A DNA stretch of 9,252 bases. Origin: Bacillota bacterium (lineage in GTDB: Bacteria > Bacillota > Clostridia > Lachnospirales > WQUN01). The stretch lies in the NCBI GenBank assembly GCA_009782085.1, contig WQUN01000225.1, positions 1 through 9,252 of the forward strand, in the 5' to 3' direction. The position numbers and the translations under genes were made by a program. Position 1 is the first letter of the stretch, and the number at the start of each line of letters is the position of its first letter. Below the pieces are notes generated by a model, which did not search any database, had not been told where the DNA came from, and saw only the letters and a list, made by a program, of their open reading frames with translations. Shown in pieces: positions 1-7,028 of this stretch.

Positions 1-1479
1 CCGCTGGACGGGCCGATGAACATCTACGAGGTACAGCTGGGCTCCTGGAGGCGCGTCGGCGGGGACTTCGGCAGGTTCCTGAGCTATACGGAGCTCGCGG
101 CCGAGCTGATCCCGTATGTGAAGGAGATGGGCTATACACACATCGAGCTCATGCCGGTGGAGGAGTACCCCTTCGACGGCTCGTGGGGCTATCAGGTCAC
201 GGGCTATTACGCGCCCACGAGCCGGTACGGGAACCCCAAAGAGTTCATGGGGTTCGTGGACGCTTGCCACAGGGCGGGGATCGGCGTTTTCCTGGACTGG
301 GTGCCGGCGCATTTCCCGAAGGACGCCCACGGCCTGGCGCGCTTCGACGGCACGGCCCTCTACGAGCACGAGGACCCGCGCAAAGGCGAGCACCCGGAGT
401 GGGGCACCCTGATCTTCAACTACGGCAGGAACGAGGTCAAAAATTTCCTGATAGCGAACGCGCTGTTCTGGATAAAGGAATACCACATAGACGGCCTCCG
501 CGTGGACGCGGTGGCGTCGATGCTCTACCTGGACTACGGCAAGAAGTACGGCCAGTGGATACCCAACCAGTACGGCGGCCACGACAACATCGAGGCCGTG
601 GAGTTTCTGAAGCACATGAACTCCATCATCGGCAAGACCTGCCGCAACGCTCTTATGATCGCGGAGGAGTCCACGGCCTGGCGCGGGGTCTCCCGGCCGG
701 CGGAGGACGGCGGCCTGGGGTTTAACCTAAAATGGAACATGGGCTGGATGAACGACTTTTTGTCATACATGTCGTTAGACAGTGTATACAGAAAGTACCA
801 CCACAACAACCTGACCTTCGGCATGGTCTACGCCTACACGGAGAACTTCGTGCTGGTGATCTCCCACGACGAGGTCGTCCACGGCAAGTGCTCCCTCGTC
901 AACAAAATGCCGGGCGACCTGTGGCAGAAGCTGGCGAACCTCCGCGTGGCGCTGGCGTTCATGATCGGGCACCCGGGCAAGAAGCTGCTGTTCATGGGCA
1001 GCGAGTTCGCCCAGTTCGAGGAGTGGTACGAGGCCAAGAGCCTGAACTGGTTCTTGCTGGAGTTCGAGCACCACAGGAAGACGCAGTATTTCGTGAAGAC
1101 GCTGAACGCCCTCTACGCCCGCGAGGAAGCCCTGTGGTACGACGATTTCGGGGGAAAGGGCTTCGAGTGGATAAACTGCGCCGACTGGCAGCGGTCCGTC
1201 GCGGCGTTTTTCCGCCGGGGGAGGACGGAAGAAGACGTGCTGGTGTTCGTGTGCAACTTCACGCCGAACCCGATTTTGGATTACAGGATGGGCGTGCCGG
1301 CAGCCGGGGAATACGCCGAGATACTCAACACCGACACGGAGGAGTTCGGCGGCGGCGGGGTCGTGAACGCGGGGACAGTTTGGGCGGAGAAAAAGGAGTG
1401 CGACTTCCGGGAATACAGCGTGGGGATAAAGGTGCCGCCGCTGGGGGCGGTGGTGCTGAAGCCGGTAAAGATGAAATGA
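1..1479 (+). CDS. glgB: 1,4-alpha-glucan branching enzyme, 5'-truncated by window edge
   Basis: This cytoplasmic GH13 enzyme cleaves alpha-1,4 glucan chains and rejoins them as alpha-1,6 branches during glycogen synthesis. The reading frame is open from base 1, and the first Met (base 16, MNIYEVQLGSW) lies inside the conserved start of the catalytic barrel, so the true start is upstream. The N-terminal CBM48-type domain and roughly 150-200 residues are missing, judged against the family's usual length. All three catalytic acids are visible: Asp nucleophile in DGLRVDAV (codon 505-507), Glu acid/base in AEES (664-666), and the transition-state-stabilising Asp in SHDEVVHGK (868-870). Other GH13 blocks are DGSWGYQVTGYYAPTSRYG and DWVPAHFP. 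The C-terminal beta domain ends in YSVGIKVPPLGAVVLKP and is complete. Identity is near certain. Other glycogen genes may lie upstream, outside the window. Confidence 0.96.
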   Translation, partial: PLDGPMNIYEVQLGSWRRVGGDFGRFLSYTELAAELIPYVKEMGYTHIELMPVEEYPFDGSWGYQVTGYYAPTSRYGNPKEFMGFVDACHRAGIGVFLDWVPAHFPKDAHGLARFDGTALYEHEDPRKGEHPEWGTLIFNYGRNEVKNFLIANALFWIKEYHIDGLRVDAVASMLYLDYGKKYGQWIPNQYGGHDNIEAVEFLKHMNSIIGKTCRNALMIAEESTAWRGVSRPAEDGGLGFNLKWNMGWMNDFLSYMSLDSVYRKYHHNNLTFGMVYAYTENFVLVISHDEVVHGKCSLVNKMPGDLWQKLANLRVALAFMIGHPGKKLLFMGSEFAQFEEWYEAKSLNWFLLEFEHHRKTQYFVKTLNALYAREEALWYDDFGGKGFEWINCADWQRSVAAFFRRGRTEEDVLVFVCNFTPNPILDYRMGVPAAGEYAEILNTDTEEFGGGGVVNAGTVWAEKKECDFREYSVGIKVPPLGAVVLKPVKMK

Positions 1480-1512
1480 ATATCATGAACAAGCTGCTTT
1501 TAATTCTGTGAT

Positions 1513-1570
1513 AACGCGCGGGGCCGGCACCCATAACAAAAAACCGCGGGCGCGTTGTATATTTTTGTTT
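1513..1570 (+). terminator. Possible weak terminator after glgB
   Basis: A 7-bp perfect inverted repeat (AACGCGC at 1513-1519, GCGCGTT at 1550-1556) encloses a 30-nt loop containing a smaller CCGCGG palindrome. It is followed at once by a T-rich tract, GTATATTTTTGTTTT. Its position just after the glgB stop fits a terminator. The loop is long for a classical intrinsic terminator, so this is tentative. The T-rich tract could also hold a weak -10 box (TATATT, 1558-1563) for the next gene, but no good -35 is seen. Confidence 0.28.
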
Positions 1571-1573
1571 TGC

Positions 1574-1580
1574 AGGGAAG
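1574..1580 (+). promoter_or_regulatory. Ribosome binding site that sets a TTG start
   Basis: AGGGAAG lies 7 nt before the TTG at 1588. No Shine-Dalgarno site precedes the earlier in-frame TTG at 1555, which lies inside the possible terminator. This favours the TTG at 1588 as the start of the following gene. Confidence 0.6.
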
Positions 1581-1587
1581 TGGTTTA

Positions 1588-2274
1588 TTGACCGGGAAAA
1601 TCACAGTGATCGGCGAACACGGCGAAAAAATAGGCGAGACGTTCCCGCGCCGCGCGAAGCAGCTCGTCCGGAGCGGCAGGGCGGAGTGGGCGGGCGGCGA
1701 AACGGAGACCCTCAGGGTTTTTGACGGGCCGGCCGCCGAAAAGCGCGAACAGCCTCTGCCAACCGAAGGTTCGCGGTCAAGGGAGGGTTCGGAAATGCAG
1801 GAGGCGGTAACAAACGGCGGGCGCGCCGGCGGCGGCTATGTGGTCGTCGAAGCGGACAAGGCGGCGGCGAAACGCGCCAACGCGGATGATTTTACCGGCG
1901 GCGCCGCGGCGGACCTGGACGCGGCGGCGATGAGCCTGGCGCGCAGGAAACTGGCCGCCAGGCGTAAGGCTAACAGATACGCTTTAGCCGTAGGCGCGGT
2001 CATATTTTCATTTTGGTTGCTGAGCGCGCTTGGGAACGCCAGCCACAGATACGACACCGAAACGGTCGCGGGCTTTTACGTCTTGGGCGCCGTTTGCAGC
2101 ATCATCGTTCGATACGCGAAATATTTTTACGATCACAGTATCAGGCGAAAATCGCGGAGCCGCGCGGAATCGCCGCTGATGCGCGAGTACGAGAAGCTCC
2201 GCCGCCTGCCGCCGGAAGATCTGCGCGACGGAATGCGCAGGCTGGGCGGCGGCGCTGAGGAAATCCAGTTATAA
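1588..2274 (+). CDS. Two-helix membrane protein with N-terminal RRXRR-like motif, function unknown
   Basis: A 228-residue protein I cannot assign to a named family. The N-terminus (about residues 4-45) is a small domain, KITVIGEHGEKIGETFPRRA followed by KQLVRSGRAEW. Its pattern of a short beta strand, then (T)xPxRAxxLVxxGRA, resembles N-terminal motifs seen in other clostridial hypothetical proteins and the RRXRR domain; this is resemblance only. A low-complexity, charged, Ala/Gly-rich linker covers about 46-118. Two hydrophobic helices follow at about 131-149 (YALAVGAVIFSFWLLSALG) and 160-174 (VAGFYVLGAVCSIIV), joined by a short loop. The Arg-rich segments flanking them (RRKLAARRKANR before; RRKSRSR after) suggest both ends are cytoplasmic. 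The C-terminal tail ends in an amphipathic helix, REYEKLRRLPPEDLRDGMRR. It is downstream of glgB on the same strand and ends 6 bp from the converging glycosylase gene. The TTG start was chosen from the Shine-Dalgarno site; an 11-codon longer TTG start (1555) is possible. Confidence 0.75.
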   Translation: MTGKITVIGEHGEKIGETFPRRAKQLVRSGRAEWAGGETETLRVFDGPAAEKREQPLPTEGSRSREGSEMQEAVTNGGRAGGGYVVVEADKAAAKRANADDFTGGAAADLDAAAMSLARRKLAARRKANRYALAVGAVIFSFWLLSALGNASHRYDTETVAGFYVLGAVCSIIVRYAKYFYDHSIRRKSRSRAESPLMREYEKLRRLPPEDLRDGMRRLGGGAEEIQL

Positions 2275-2280
2275 AACGGT

Positions 2281-3183
2281 TCACGCTTCATTTTTCTTCC
2301 CGATCTGTCTGTCCCTCGCGTAGGCGTACAGATACTCCTGCGCGACGCCGGCGTACTCGCCGAACCTCCGCGCCGCGAAATCGCCGATGGCTTTAATGCT
2401 TTCGGGCGCGCCGCCGAAGTAGAAGCGCTGCATGACCCGCTTGATCCACACGTCGGCCGGAAAGACCTCTTTCTTGCCCAGCGAGAACAGCATGACGCAG
2501 TCGGCGATCTTCGGCCCCACGCCCTTTATTTTCATCAGCTCCTCCCGCGCGCCGCCGGCGTCGAGGGCAAAAAGCGCCTCCAGGCGGAGTTCGCCGGAGG
2601 CGACCTTTTGCGCCGCGTCGAGTATGTATTGGGCGCGGAAGCCGGTCCCGCAGGCCTCGAGTTCACCAAGGCCCGCGCCGGCGAGGCGCGCGGGGGAGGG
2701 GAAGGTGTGGAACCCGTCGGAAATGGGCGTCCCGAACGCCCGCGTAAGATTGCCGAGTACCTTTTTGATCCTGGGGATGTTGCTGACCTGGGACAGGATG
2801 AAGGAAACCAGGCATTCCCAGGGCTCCTGGTTCAGGATCCTGATCCCGCCGAAGCGGGCGGAGGCCTCCCTCACCCATTCGTCCTTTTCCGTCAGTACGC
2901 GTTTGATGTTTTCGTAATCGGCCGCGAGGTCGAAGTAGCCGATCCAGACGGCCTCGAACTCCTCCGGGGTGGTCGGGAAGAAGGTCACCGCTCCGGAATC
3001 CTCCTGGCGCACGCGGAGGACTTTGTCGTAGGCGGCCAGGACGTATTCGGCCGCTCCGCCGCCCGCCCCGCTCACCCTTGCGAAGCGGAAGCACTGGCCG
3101 CACTCCAGGGTCTGCCCGACCGAGAAGCCGGGCGCTTCCGCCAGGCGGACGGCGCAGGCGGAGCGGTCGTATTCGTATAGCAT
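2281..3183 (-). CDS. ogg: 8-oxoguanine DNA glycosylase/AP lyase, OGG1 type
   Basis: A base-excision-repair enzyme that flips out and removes 8-oxoguanine opposite cytosine and can nick the abasic site. The 300-residue protein has an OGG_N-like domain (VGQTLECGQCFRF, 22-34), then the HhH-GPD fold. Helix-hairpin-helix: LMKIKGVGPKIADCV (216-230), with Lys225 as the expected Schiff-base nucleophile. FPADVWIKRV carries Asp244. The 19-residue Lys-Asp spacing equals that of human OGG1 (Lys249/Asp268). The cytosine-reading arginines appear kept: Arg138 in NIPRIKK (human Arg154) and Arg183 in GFRAQYI (human Arg204). The position of human Asn149 is Val133 (SQVSNI), which is odd. The start at 3183 was chosen because GGGGGG lies 7 nt upstream; an ATG 15 bp earlier (3198) lacks such a site. 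It starts 58 bp after the stop of the fusion gene on the same strand, so it may be its distal operon partner. Confidence 0.92.
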   Translation of the reverse strand: MLYEYDRSACAVRLAEAPGFSVGQTLECGQCFRFARVSGAGGGAAEYVLAAYDKVLRVRQEDSGAVTFFPTTPEEFEAVWIGYFDLAADYENIKRVLTEKDEWVREASARFGGIRILNQEPWECLVSFILSQVSNIPRIKKVLGNLTRAFGTPISDGFHTFPSPARLAGAGLGELEACGTGFRAQYILDAAQKVASGELRLEALFALDAGGAREELMKIKGVGPKIADCVMLFSLGKKEVFPADVWIKRVMQRFYFGGAPESIKAIGDFAARRFGEYAGVAQEYLYAYARDRQIGKKNEA

Positions 3184-3190
3184 ATGATAG

Positions 3191-3196
3191 CCCCCC
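3191..3196 (-). promoter_or_regulatory. Ribosome binding site of the glycosylase gene
   Basis: On the minus strand GGGGGG sits 7 nt before the ATG at 3183. This decides between that ATG and the in-frame ATG at 3198, which the G-run directly follows. Confidence 0.6.
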
Positions 3197-3201
3197 ATTG
3201 C

Positions 3202-3220
3202 GGGCGAACATTGTTTGCCC
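3202..3220. repeat. Short hairpin between fusion gene and glycosylase gene
   Basis: GGGCGAAC and GTTTGCCC can pair over 8 bp (one G-T wobble) around a 3-nt loop. On the minus strand there is no T-run after it, so it is not a convincing terminator for the fusion gene. It would lie in the intercistronic RNA just before the glycosylase ribosome binding site and might affect translation or RNA processing. Confidence 0.4.
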
Positions 3221-3241
3221 CTGCGAATGTTATTTTTAATC

Positions 3242-6200
3242 TTAACGTGCAGCCTCCGCCGTCTCCCTGATTATTCTCTCCGTCCCGCGCCCTCCGGCGG
3301 CCGCCAGCGCCGCGTTCATCCGCCGGGCCTCCCCGGCGGCGTTTATAACGGTCCCGGACGTCTCCCAGGGGGCGGCGGCGGGCAGGACGACGTCCGCGGC
3401 GGCCGCCGCGCCGGTCATGAACCTGGCGGCGACGGCGAGGAACTCCGGCTTCGCGAATTCCGCGCGCGCCTCCGCTCCGTCCGCTCCAAGTCCCATTTCC
3501 CCGAGCCGTTCTTCCCCGCCGAACAGCACCAGACCCTTGATCTCCCCGCTCCGCAGTTTCTCCCGCAGCTCCCCGAGCCCCTTCGCGACGTTAAGCCCGT
3601 TCAGCCGCCGGCTGTTGGCCTCCGGCAAAAGCCGCAGGACCTGCCGCCTTTTCCCGGCCCGTCCGCGCGCCCCGGCCGCCTGGCGGAGGAAATCCGCGAA
3701 GCCGTCCGGGAACGTGCCGTCCTCCGCCCAGTCCAGCACGATGACGGCGTTTTCCGCCTCCGCGTACGCGCGGGCGGCCTCTTCGGCCTTGTCCCCCGAC
3801 AGGTCCGCCGGGCGAAGCTCGACGCCCGCCCAGCCGCTTGAATACGTCTCCCCGGCGTTCAGCAATATCAGCTTCGCGCCGTTCGCCGCGGCTTTCTTTA
3901 TCGCGAGCCTCGCGACCTCGCAGCGCGGGGCACCGGCAAGGGATAAGGAGGTGCCGGAAGCCGTGGAGCCCGCGGAGCCCGTTGAGCTCGCGGCCTCGCG
4001 GCTCTGGCCGCCGGTAAAAGATAAGGAACTGCCGGAAGCCGTGGAACCCGTTGAGCCAGCGGCCTTGCGGCTCTGGCCGCCGGCCTCGGCGAAAACGATC
4101 ACATCGGCGGCCGCCAGACCCGCGAAACCCTCGCCGTATTCGTCCGAATCTCTCAGAAATTCCGGTATAGCAACCGACGCGGCGCTTTCCGCGTCCAGCC
4201 GGAACACGTTCCCGGCCGCTGTAGCCCGCCCGTTGTCCGCCGCTACCCCTATTGGTTCTCCGTTGTCTGTTAAAATCCCAAATTTTACCGCGTACTCCGC
4301 CGCGCCGGCGTCCCCGGCCGCGGAAGCCCGCCCGTTGTCCGCCGCTGCTCCTATTGGTTCTCCGCTGTCCGCCAAAATCCCCAATTTTCCGGCGTATTCC
4401 ATAGCCGCGGCGATCTCCCCGTCAGTCAGGCTCCCGGATATCCCGACCGCCAGCGCTGCCTTGCCGTATTTCTCGCCTATCCGCGTCATCCCGCCTTGAA
4501 TCGCGGCGTACGCCGCGCCGAAATCCGCCTCTATAAGCCCGGCCTTTTCTTTTTCGCGCAGCATCGGCGTCAGGACGCGCTCCTTTTTCATGTCCCCGAT
4601 AAACCCGTACCGCCCCTGGACGCACAGCAGCCCGTTCTCGCCGGCCGGCAGGACCCGCGTGACCAGCCCGCCGTAGGTTGCGATCTCCGTCTGGCATCCG
4701 ACGCCGCAGTATCCGCATACGGAGACCGTCCGCCGCTCAGGCAGCGGTATGCGCTTGCGGCCGTTCCTGTCCGCCAGCGCCCCGGTCGGGCAGACGGCGA
4801 CGCACATCCCGCAGTCGGAGCAGTTCGTCTCCGACAACGGCATTCCCAGCTCCGGAAGCACGTATGTGTCGAAGCCCCTGTTCGCCACGCCGAGCGCGCT
4901 CCGTCCCTCGACCTCGTCGCAGACACGCACGCACAGGCGGCAGAGCACGCATTTGTTCATGTCCCGCGTGAAATACGGCGGCGCGGCGTCCGCCTCCCGC
5001 CTTACGCGGCTAGCCATGCGCGGCGCGTCGGCCTCCGTGACGCCGTATTCCCGCGCGTATCTCAGGAGTTTGCAGTCGTAATAGGCCATGCAGCCGCATT
5101 CCAGGCAGCGCGCGGCTTCCCTCCAGGCGGCGGCGGCGTCCAGGCCGCCGGCGGCCTCCGCGAAGCCGGCCTTGCGCTCTTCGGCCGGGAGCACAGGTAT
5201 ATTTTCGCGCGGCAGCTTCTCGCGGTCCGCCAGGTCGGCCTCGGTCTTGACGGATTTCACGAGGTACGCGTCGGAATTTTCGCCCGGGACATATGCGACA
5301 GATTGATGATTTTTTTCAGGCCTGACGGCCATATAGCCTTGGCCGCATTTCGGCGGATTTTTATCCGTGTTGTTTTCGCGCCTCAAACTCCTGTCTATCC
5401 ACTCCGCGGCCTCTCTCGCCGCGCCGATAGCCTCTATCGCGATCCCGGGCCCCTTGTTCACGGCGTCGCCCGCCGCGTAGACGCCAGGTACGCTCGTCTC
5501 GAAGCGCCCGTTCGCGCTGATCGTCCTTTTTTTGCCGAACTCCAGCTCTTCCAGCCCTTCGGCGTCCACCGTCTGCCCGATCATCACGATCACGCGGCTG
5601 ACGCGGAGCGTCTCCTCTTGTCCGATGACCGGCACGGGCGCGCGCCGCCCGCTCTCGTCCGGCTCGCCCAGCTCCATGACCTGGAGCCTCATCCCGGTGG
5701 CCGCGCCGTCCTCGCCCTCTATCGCCAGCGGGTTCCGCAGATTCTTGAATATGACGCCCTCTTCCAGGGCCTCCTCGATCTCGCGCGCGTTCGCGGGCAT
5801 CTCGTTTACCGTCCGCCTATACACCACGTAGACCGGGTCCGCGCCGAGGCGCACAGCCGTCCGGCAGGCGTCCATTGCCGTGTCCCCGCCGCCGACCACG
5901 GCAACGGCCCCCTCCAGCCGCGTGAGTTTGCCCTCCGCCACGCTCCGCAAAAACTCCACTCCGCCGAGCACGCCCCGCAGATCCTCTCCGGGACAGCCGA
6001 GCCTCGCGCTCTTGCCCGCGCCGACTCCGACGAACACCCTGTCGAACCGCTCCCGCAGCTCGCCCAATGTCACGTCGCGCCCGATTCTGACGCCGTTTAC
6101 CAGCTCTATGCCCATTTTGGAGAAAATCTCTATCTCAGCGTCCAGGACGGCCTTCGGCAGGCGGTACTCCGGAATGCCGTATCTGAACATCCCGCCCATC

Positions 6201-6889
6201 TTCGGCAGCTCGTCGTAAACGGTCACGGCGTGGCCCATCCGGCGCAGGAAATACGCCGCCGAGAGCCCCGCCGGCCCGCCGCCCACGACAGCGACCCTAA
6301 AGCCCGTGTCCGGCCCGACGTCCGGGACCTCCGCCTTCGCGGAATCCGCGGCGAAGCGCTTGAGGGAGCAGATGCCTATCGGCTCCTCCGCGAGCTTCCG
6401 GCGGCACTCCGTCTCGCAGGGGTGCGGGCAGACGCGGCCGAGGCTCCCCGGAAACGGCAGCCTGTCCATGATCAGCGCCAGCGCCTCCCCGTACATCCCG
6501 TTCGCGATCAGCCCGACATAGCCCTGGCAATCCGTCTTTCCCGGGCAGGCCAGGTGGCACGGGGGCTTGCAGTCGCCCTCGTGGTCGGAGATCAGCATCC
6601 CGAGCTGGGCCCGGCGCATTTTGATCACGGCCGGCGTGTCCGTGCGAATTTTCATCCCGTCCGCGACCGCCGTCGAGCAGGCCCGTATGGGCTTCCGCGC
6701 GCCCTCCGCCTCCACCAGGCAAAGCCCACAGCCGGAATAAGGCTCCACCCTGTCGTCGTGGCAGAGCGTCGGTATCCGGACGCCCGCGCCCCGCGCGGCA
6801 AGGAGGACGGTCGTCCCCGAAGGGACGCGCTTTTCGATCCCGTTTATTTCGACCGTGAGCAGGTTTGGAGAATTGACAGGAATTTCCAT
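3242..6889 (-). CDS. Fused NAD(P)H-dependent iron-sulfur flavoprotein with degenerate molybdopterin domain (GltD-like plus NuoG/FdhA-like)
   Basis: A 1215-residue predicted cytoplasmic electron-transfer protein. Domains in order: a plant-type/NuoG-like 2Fe-2S domain (Cys43, 54, 57, 71); a GltD/NfnB/DPD-type double-cluster region (HEGDCKPPCHLACPGKTDC, 103-121; GRVCPHPCETEC, 151-162); FAD site VAVVGGGPAGLSAAYFL (199-215); NAD(P)H site VAVVGGGDTAMDACRTAVRLGA with VYRRT (329-360), an NADPH-type pattern as in GltD; second FAD motif GVYAAGDAV (469-477); a Cys-rich CLECGC...C segment (595-606); a double 4Fe-4S ferredoxin (CVLCRLCVRVC 647-657; CSDCGMCVAVCP 690-701); and the molybdopterin-oxidoreductase cluster domain (Cys725, 728, 732, 756). 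From about 760 a molybdopterin-type fold is recognisable (ADVVLPAAAPWETSGTVINA, 1165-1184). It lacks the Cys/Sec active-site block and the C-terminal pterin-binding domain, and it has two internal tandem duplications. The domain set matches the two subunits of Geobacter SfrA/SfrB-type NADPH oxidoreductases joined in one chain. The electron acceptor is unknown. The ATG at 6889 was chosen over an upstream ATG at 7057 because GGGTGG lies 8 nt before it and the extra 56 codons are translated repeat DNA. Confidence 0.85.
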   Translation of the reverse strand: MEIPVNSPNLLTVEINGIEKRVPSGTTVLLAARGAGVRIPTLCHDDRVEPYSGCGLCLVEAEGARKPIRACSTAVADGMKIRTDTPAVIKMRRAQLGMLISDHEGDCKPPCHLACPGKTDCQGYVGLIANGMYGEALALIMDRLPFPGSLGRVCPHPCETECRRKLAEEPIGICSLKRFAADSAKAEVPDVGPDTGFRVAVVGGGPAGLSAAYFLRRMGHAVTVYDELPKMGGMFRYGIPEYRLPKAVLDAEIEIFSKMGIELVNGVRIGRDVTLGELRERFDRVFVGVGAGKSARLGCPGEDLRGVLGGVEFLRSVAEGKLTRLEGAVAVVGGGDTAMDACRTAVRLGADPVYVVYRRTVNEMPANAREIEEALEEGVIFKNLRNPLAIEGEDGAATGMRLQVMELGEPDESGRRAPVPVIGQEETLRVSRVIVMIGQTVDAEGLEELEFGKKRTISANGRFETSVPGVYAAGDAVNKGPGIAIEAIGAAREAAEWIDRSLRRENNTDKNPPKCGQGYMAVRPEKNHQSVAYVPGENSDAYLVKSVKTEADLADREKLPRENIPVLPAEERKAGFAEAAGGLDAAAAWREAARCLECGCMAYYDCKLLRYAREYGVTEADAPRMASRVRREADAAPPYFTRDMNKCVLCRLCVRVCDEVEGRSALGVANRGFDTYVLPELGMPLSETNCSDCGMCVAVCPTGALADRNGRKRIPLPERRTVSVCGYCGVGCQTEIATYGGLVTRVLPAGENGLLCVQGRYGFIGDMKKERVLTPMLREKEKAGLIEADFGAAYAAIQGGMTRIGEKYGKAALAVGISGSLTDGEIAAAMEYAGKLGILADSGEPIGAAADNGRASAAGDAGAAEYAVKFGILTDNGEPIGVAADNGRATAAGNVFRLDAESAASVAIPEFLRDSDEYGEGFAGLAAADVIVFAEAGGQSRKAAGSTGSTASGSSLSFTGGQSREAASSTGSAGSTASGTSLSLAGAPRCEVARLAIKKAAANGAKLILLNAGETYSSGWAGVELRPADLSGDKAEEAARAYAEAENAVIVLDWAEDGTFPDGFADFLRQAAGARGRAGKRRQVLRLLPEANSRRLNGLNVAKGLGELREKLRSGEIKGLVLFGGEERLGEMGLGADGAEARAEFAKPEFLAVAARFMTGAAAAADVVLPAAAPWETSGTVINAAGEARRMNAALAAAGGRGTERIIRETAEAAR
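3933..4079 (-). repeat. In-frame tandem duplication in fusion gene (78 + 69 bp)
   Basis: Unit A at 3933-4010 and unit B at 4011-4079 begin CCGG(C/T)AA(G/A)(G/A)GATAAGGA and end in GCGGCTCTGGCCG. They differ by one 9-bp in-frame indel and scattered substitutions. On the protein they give two copies of a Gly/Ser/Thr/Ala linker, GGQSRKAAGSTGSTASG and GGQSREAASSTGSAGSTASG (about residues 937-985), placed where molybdopterin enzymes carry a pterin-contacting loop. Confidence 0.85.
4211..4414 (-). repeat. In-frame 102-bp tandem duplication in fusion gene
   Basis: Bases 4211-4312 and 4313-4414 align without gaps at an offset of exactly 102 bp (34 codons); the first 90 bp of each unit are the best conserved. 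The protein carries EYAGKLGILADSGEPIGAAA then DNGRASAAG, and again EYAVKFGILTDNGEPIGVAA then DNGRATAAG (about 831-893). The core of each unit is more AT-rich than the surrounding gene and uses TTA, ATA and CCA codons that are otherwise scarce here. Confidence 0.9.
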
Positions 6890-6897
6890 CGTATAAA

Positions 6898-6903
6898 CCA
6901 CCC
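6898..6903 (-). promoter_or_regulatory. Ribosome binding site of the fusion gene
   Basis: On the minus strand GGGTGG lies 8 nt upstream of the ATG at 6889. It supports starting the fusion protein at MEIPVNSPNLLTVEING, directly ahead of the 2Fe-2S domain. Confidence 0.5.
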
Positions 6904-6909
6904 ATATAC

Positions 6910-7007
6910 TGTAGTAGGGAACGGTCTTGACCGTTCCGTGTCCGTGTAGTAGGGAACGGTCTTGACCGTTCCGTTCCGTGTAGTAGGGAACGGTCTTGAC
7001 CGTTCCG
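6910..7007. repeat. Three copies of a 29-bp palindromic unit upstream of the fusion gene
   Basis: Units at 6910-6938, 6945-6973 and 6979-7007 each begin TGTAGTAG and contain the perfect inverted repeat GGAACGGTC-TT-GACCGTTCC (at 6918-6937, 6953-6972 and 6987-7006). They are separated by only 5-6 bp, giving a 34-35 bp period. They end about 20 bp upstream of the fusion gene's start codon. They could be operator sites for a dimeric regulator, RNA hairpins in the leader, or copies of a dispersed palindromic repeat; the sequence alone does not decide. Confidence 0.95.
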
Positions 7008-7028
7008 AATCCCGGCGCCGGATATTCA

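Noticed and set aside
1475..1510. Tiny overlapping frame MNIMNKLLLIL after glgB
   Set aside because: Eleven codons overlapping the glgB stop, with no clear function; most likely chance.
534..1534. Minus-strand open frames opposite glgB
   Set aside because: They are shadows of the glgB frame, with no motifs and no ribosome binding context.
3202..3241. Intrinsic terminator, since a hairpin and T-run follow on the plus strand
   Set aside because: No plus-strand gene is transcribed toward it, the T-run starts about 10 nt after the stem, and on the minus strand there is no T-run after it.
4496..6949. 817-codon open frame on the plus strand
   Set aside because: It is antisense to the fusion gene, whose frame carries all recognisable domains. 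The plus-strand translation is Arg/Pro/Ala-rich without motifs, as expected for the opposite strand of a GC-rich gene.
6910..7007. CRISPR-like array of 29-bp repeats
   Set aside because: The gaps between repeats are only 5-6 bp and are similar to each other, the units are full palindromes, and no cas gene is present.
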